Assembly (NCBI GenBank): GCA_023230175.1
Contig: JALNXV010000144.1
Location: 1 to 8,455, forward strand
Reading direction: 5' to 3'
DNA from: Candidatus Cloacimonadota bacterium
GTDB lineage: Bacteria > Cloacimonadota > Cloacimonadia > Cloacimonadales > WRIO01
DNA: 8,455 nucleotides
Position 1 is the first letter of the stretch. Every line of letters starts with the position of its first letter. The position numbers were made by a program, and so were the translations under genes. Shown piece by piece: positions 6,632-8,455 of the stretch. Under the pieces are notes generated by a model. That model searched no databases and was not told the DNA's origin. It saw only the letters and a program-made list of their open reading frames with translations.

Positions 6632-7201
6632 CTATTTCTGTAGGATAATACCGAGAAACAAAGCATGCCATTCTTCAGCATTTGAATATGCCTTGTTGTA
6701 TTCAAACGAACCTTTGTCTGTTCGTGATTTTAAGAAATCAACCTTGAAAACGGGATTTTCAATATCACTAACAATTATTTTTAACCTAATGCTATGAATT
6801 TTTTCTGTTTTAATCATTGAGCTTGTGGTACCACCCACTATTGCGCCAGGCTCTTTCGCTAGGACGTTTCCTATTATGCTTCTTCCTATGACTTCTGGTG
6901 CAGATGTCTTAAAGACTGATTCACCATCTATTAGTAGCTCACAGTTTTTTACTTGATCAAAATCAAAGATTGAAGGTCGGTGTAGATTGTCAAGTAAACA
7001 TATAAGTTTTCTATTACAATCAATTCCTACCGATACTCCTGAGTTTGTTGACAAATAGTATTTGGATGCTGTAAAATTTTTTAAATTCTCAAACACAGCA
7101 AGGGATTCTTTTTCATGATTACTGTTTCTAACCGATTTTATGATTTTTGGTATAACCATAAGAGCGACAATGATGACACATATCACAATTAATAGTTCCA
7201 T
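6632..7201 (-). CDS. Membrane-anchored protein of unknown function, 189 residues
   Basis: Begins MELLIVICVIIVALMVIPKII, a single N-terminal membrane anchor (about residues 2-21) followed by positive charges (KSVRNSNHEK), which suggests that the rest faces the cytoplasm. The soluble part is beta-rich (VSVGIDCNRKLICLLD, then FDFDQVKNCELLIDGE) with a glycine-rich loop AIVGGTTSS and then IRLKIIVSDIENPVFKVDFL. This pattern occurs in small membrane proteins with a PH-like or SHOCT-associated domain in mobile regions, but I cannot name a family with certainty. It has its own upstream gap of about 500 bases and probably its own promoter. It is separated from the kinase cluster by about 100 bases and a plus-strand ORF, so it is unlikely to be part of the same transcript. 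Confidence 0.7.
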   Translation of the reverse strand: MELLIVICVIIVALMVIPKIIKSVRNSNHEKESLAVFENLKNFTASKYYLSTNSGVSVGIDCNRKLICLLDNLHRPSIFDFDQVKNCELLIDGESVFKTSAPEVIGRSIIGNVLAKEPGAIVGGTTSSMIKTEKIHSIRLKIIVSDIENPVFKVDFLKSRTDKGSFEYNKAYSNAEEWHALFLGIILQK

Positions 7202-7458
7202 ATACTTGTCTTTTTATAAAAAGAATTATAATCGTTATTGGGCCCAAATAGCCGGAACAAAAAAGGTTGATGAACAAATATACTCATAAAAGTCGTATCA
7301 AAAGTCAACAAACCAGCAAGCAAACGGTTCAACTTTTGGGCAGAAGTCATTCCCGGTCTGGATGCACCTTACCTTCCCGTTGTGTCTCCTCTGGTATAGT
7401 CACATTAGAGAATACCAGGCGAAAATTGACCGAGGCAAAAGCTGACAGCACCCCCTTC
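7202..7458. other. Non-coding stretch between the 189-residue gene and the selD remnant
   Basis: Together with the remnant and the bases up to 7705 this makes a gap of about 500 bases without a convincing intact gene. It holds the candidate promoter at 7275-7282 and, from about 7300 to 7458, sequence with higher G+C than the island genes, with a moderately open minus-strand frame that I could not identify. A plus-strand frame through 7267-7638 is antisense to the selD remnant and looks accidental. Confidence 0.5.
7275..7282 (-). promoter_or_regulatory. Candidate Bacteroidetes -7 promoter box for the 189-residue gene
   Basis: The minus strand reads TATATTTG, an exact match to TAnnTTTG, 73 bases upstream of the ATG at 7201. 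The TTTG and TTG stretches further upstream lie at 16, 23 and 26 bases, off the usual 19-21, so only the -7 half is convincing. Confidence 0.3.
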
Positions 7459-7533
7459 TTATTCAACCTCCCCCACACAAACCGCTCGGAATTCCTTTCC
7501 CGGAACATCCAGGGTGCCTCCTTCCGGGATCCC
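7459..7533 (-). pseudogene. selD: Remnant of the selD 3' end with the middle deleted
   Basis: On the minus strand this reads GIPEGGTLDVPGKEF, then RAVCVGEVE and a TAA stop. The intact selD end at the right edge reads IPEGGTLQDG, then after about 35 further residues EKEFGAVCIGEIC and stop. The remnant thus keeps the two ends of that segment in one frame but has lost the stretch with the DPQTSGGLL motif. The identity holds at DNA level too (GGGATCCCGGAAGG at one end; GGAATTC and CGGTTTGT at the other). It is too short to be functional. It lies 740 bases from the true selD end, in the same orientation, with the 85-residue gene between them. Confidence 0.75.
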
Positions 7534-7632
7534 CCTCATTATCAGCAGAATAGGTTTTGTGATCTTGTTATGTTAATAATGCGACTGGACGACCGTTGGC
7601 GTCACAATACTTTACAGCAATTTAATGTAATA

Positions 7633-7704
7633 ATCTAACGATCTGCCGGAAAATCTAATGGTTATCGGGACTGCACAAAATCAAGCCCCGGACCTGGGTT
7701 AGAT
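7633..7704. repeat. Inverted repeat ATCTAAC / GTTAGAT behind the 85-residue gene
   Basis: ATCTAAC at 7633-7639 and GTTAGAT at 7698-7704 are a perfect seven-base inverted repeat 58 bases apart, immediately downstream of the stop of the minus-strand 85-residue gene. The enclosed sequence includes TCTGCCGGA, which recurs at 8044-8052. It may close a structured 3' untranslated region; it could also be chance. Confidence 0.3.
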
Positions 7705-7705
7705 G

Positions 7706-7963
7706 CTAAAAATCATTTCCGTACTCCTCATAGAAGAATTTCCAGCAATGAGCTTTCATAACGTCACCGATTTTGGGGCCATTTGGATCACGATTTTTTA
7801 AGGTTTGCTTTACTTCGGGCAATTCCCAAAAACCAGTATCTTCTAATAAATGACTCAATACAGAAAAAGAATTAACACGTGTTCCATCTATGTTAATCAA
7901 ACCATTACGTTCAGTCGCCTCCAGGTAATCTCTAATTGTTGTAGGTTTTCTTTTTTCTTTCAT
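7706..7963 (-). CDS. Hypothetical 85-residue protein
   Basis: Starts MKEKRKPTTIRDYLEATERN and ends KFFYEEYGNDF. It is soluble and mixed-charge, with no membrane segment, Cys cluster or recognised domain. The ATG at 7963 follows a very A/T-rich leader (TATAATTTATTG, then TATTAAAACTATATT), typical of Bacteroidetes 5' ends. The gene stands alone between the selD remnant and the intact selD end, with gaps on both sides, so it is likely to be transcribed separately. Its A/T-rich sequence contrasts with the high-G+C selD fragments on either side, suggesting that it arrived by transfer. I cannot assign a function. Confidence 0.6.
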   Translation of the reverse strand: MKEKRKPTTIRDYLEATERNGLINIDGTRVNSFSVLSHLLEDTGFWELPEVKQTLKNRDPNGPKIGDVMKAHCWKFFYEEYGNDF

Positions 7964-8273
7964 AATATAGTTTTAATAATAACATTAGTAGACAATAAAT
8001 TATAATATATAACCTTACCCGGTTGCCATAAGCAACGGGCAAGTCTGCCGGATATCAATTTAGCCGGCAGGCGTTGGACCTACATTACATTAAATAACAG
8101 CACGTCAAAGAACAGGTGCTGTCAACCGGTTTATCCGGGAATATGTTGGGTCACTAAGGGGAATGATTAAATACAGGACACAAAAGAGTTGGTGTCCTTT
8201 TAATCGTTTCAGAGAATTTTCGCATTAATAAAATGAAAAACGCAACATCCGTAGGAGCAATTAACGAACCTTA
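7964..8273. other. Non-coding stretch with a cluster of hairpins
   Basis: No gene is supported in these 310 bases. The first 50 or so are very A/T-rich and probably contain the promoter of the 85-residue gene. From 8018 to 8138 four inverted repeats follow each other: CCC-GTTGC/GCAAC-GGG (8018-8039, one bulged base), CTGCCGG/CCGGCAG (8045-8070), ACAGCAC/GTGCTGT (8097-8122) and CCGG/CCGG (8126-8138). A fifth, at 8175-8198, resembles a terminator. Confidence 0.55.
8175..8201. terminator. Candidate intrinsic terminator
   Basis: AGGACAC (8175-8181) pairs perfectly with GTGTCCT (8192-8198) over a ten-base loop, and TTT follows on the plus strand. On the minus strand the tail is GTATTT. It lies about 75 bases behind the selD stop, so it most likely ends selD transcription, although the T-run is better on the other strand. 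No coding gene precedes it on the plus strand. Confidence 0.45.
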
Positions 8274-8455
8274 CTAGCAGATCTCCCCGATACAAACCGC
8301 ACCGAATTCCTTTTCCAGGATATCCCGGCTGTCGGGGTGGGCGGCTATGAGCAGGCCCCCGCTGGTCTGGGGGTCGCAGAGCCGGAGTTTCACCGGGTCG
8401 GGCAGGGTTCTACCTTCCGGGGAGCCGTCTTGCAGTGTGCCGCCTTCCGGGATCC
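8274..8455 (-). CDS. selD: Selenophosphate synthase (selenide, water dikinase), C-terminal 60 codons
   Basis: SelD makes selenophosphate from selenide and ATP, the selenium donor for selenocysteine and for selenouridine in tRNA. The visible end contains LCDPQTSGGLLIAAHP, matching the conserved DPQTSGG motif of the C-terminal domain, then EKEFGAVCIGEIC before a TAG stop at 8274-8276. The rest lies beyond the right edge. The segment before DPQTSGG (IPEGGTLQDGSPEGRTLPD) is as expected for the variable loop in the family. G+C is about 65%, far above the adjacent island, so this is probably core chromosome and marks the island's edge. Part of this end is duplicated at 7459-7533. Confidence 0.85.
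   Translation of the reverse strand, partial: IPEGGTLQDGSPEGRTLPDPVKLRLCDPQTSGGLLIAAHPDSRDILEKEFGAVCIGEIC

Noticed and set aside
7267..7638. Plus-strand open frame of 123 codons
   Set aside because: It runs antisense through the selD remnant, its product is low-complexity in character without a recognisable domain, and codon choice is not convincing.
8018..8138. CRISPR array or tRNA gene in the hairpin-rich gap
   Set aside because: The inverted repeats differ from each other in sequence and there are no regularly spaced direct repeats; no tRNA-like T-arm or anticodon arm could be drawn.

Overview
The window looks like an accessory island in a member of the Bacteroidales. Evidence is circumstantial: A/T-rich leaders without clear Shine-Dalgarno sites, TAnnTTTG-like -7 boxes, and protein styles common in that order. 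The right edge carries the 3' end of selD (selenophosphate synthase) at roughly 65% G+C. The central genes are much poorer in G+C (about one third to 40%), and the left-edge transposase is intermediate (about half). This contrast suggests that the central block was acquired by transfer into a host of higher G+C content.

Layout from left to right, almost all on the minus strand: (1) the first 122 codons of an IS256-family transposase, cut by the window edge; (2) a five-gene cluster transcribed right to left, from about 5720 to 426: a TerY-like VWA protein, a PP2C-type phosphatase, a DUF4407-type membrane/coiled-coil protein, a Ser/Thr-kinase-like protein with three C-terminal repeats of exactly 70 residues, and a DA1-like zinc metallopeptidase with a LIM-like zinc ribbon; (3) a stretch of orphan small genes (a 53-residue minus ORF and a roughly 100-residue plus ORF), where the 53-residue ORF has a leader resembling that of the VWA gene; (4) a membrane-anchored 189-residue protein; (5) a non-coding stretch holding a collapsed 3' remnant of selD; (6) an 85-residue hypothetical gene; (7) a 310-base non-coding stretch with several short hairpins; (8) the intact 3' end of selD.

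The notable biology is the five-gene cluster. VWA + PP2C + kinase is the known TerY-P triad, a phospho-signalling module first described near tellurite-resistance (Ter) genes. Here it stands without any Ter gene in view and is joined by a DUF4407 membrane protein and a DA1-like peptidase. The DUF4407 stop and kinase start are 3 bases apart and the peptidase follows by 32 bases, so kinase, membrane protein and peptidase are very probably co-expressed. A reasonable model, which is inference, is a membrane-linked phosphorylation switch that controls a protease. Whether it serves defence, envelope stress or another purpose cannot be read from the sequence.

The second notable point is the duplicated end of selD (7459-7533 and 8274-8455), which brackets the 85-residue gene and may mark an integration or recombination scar.
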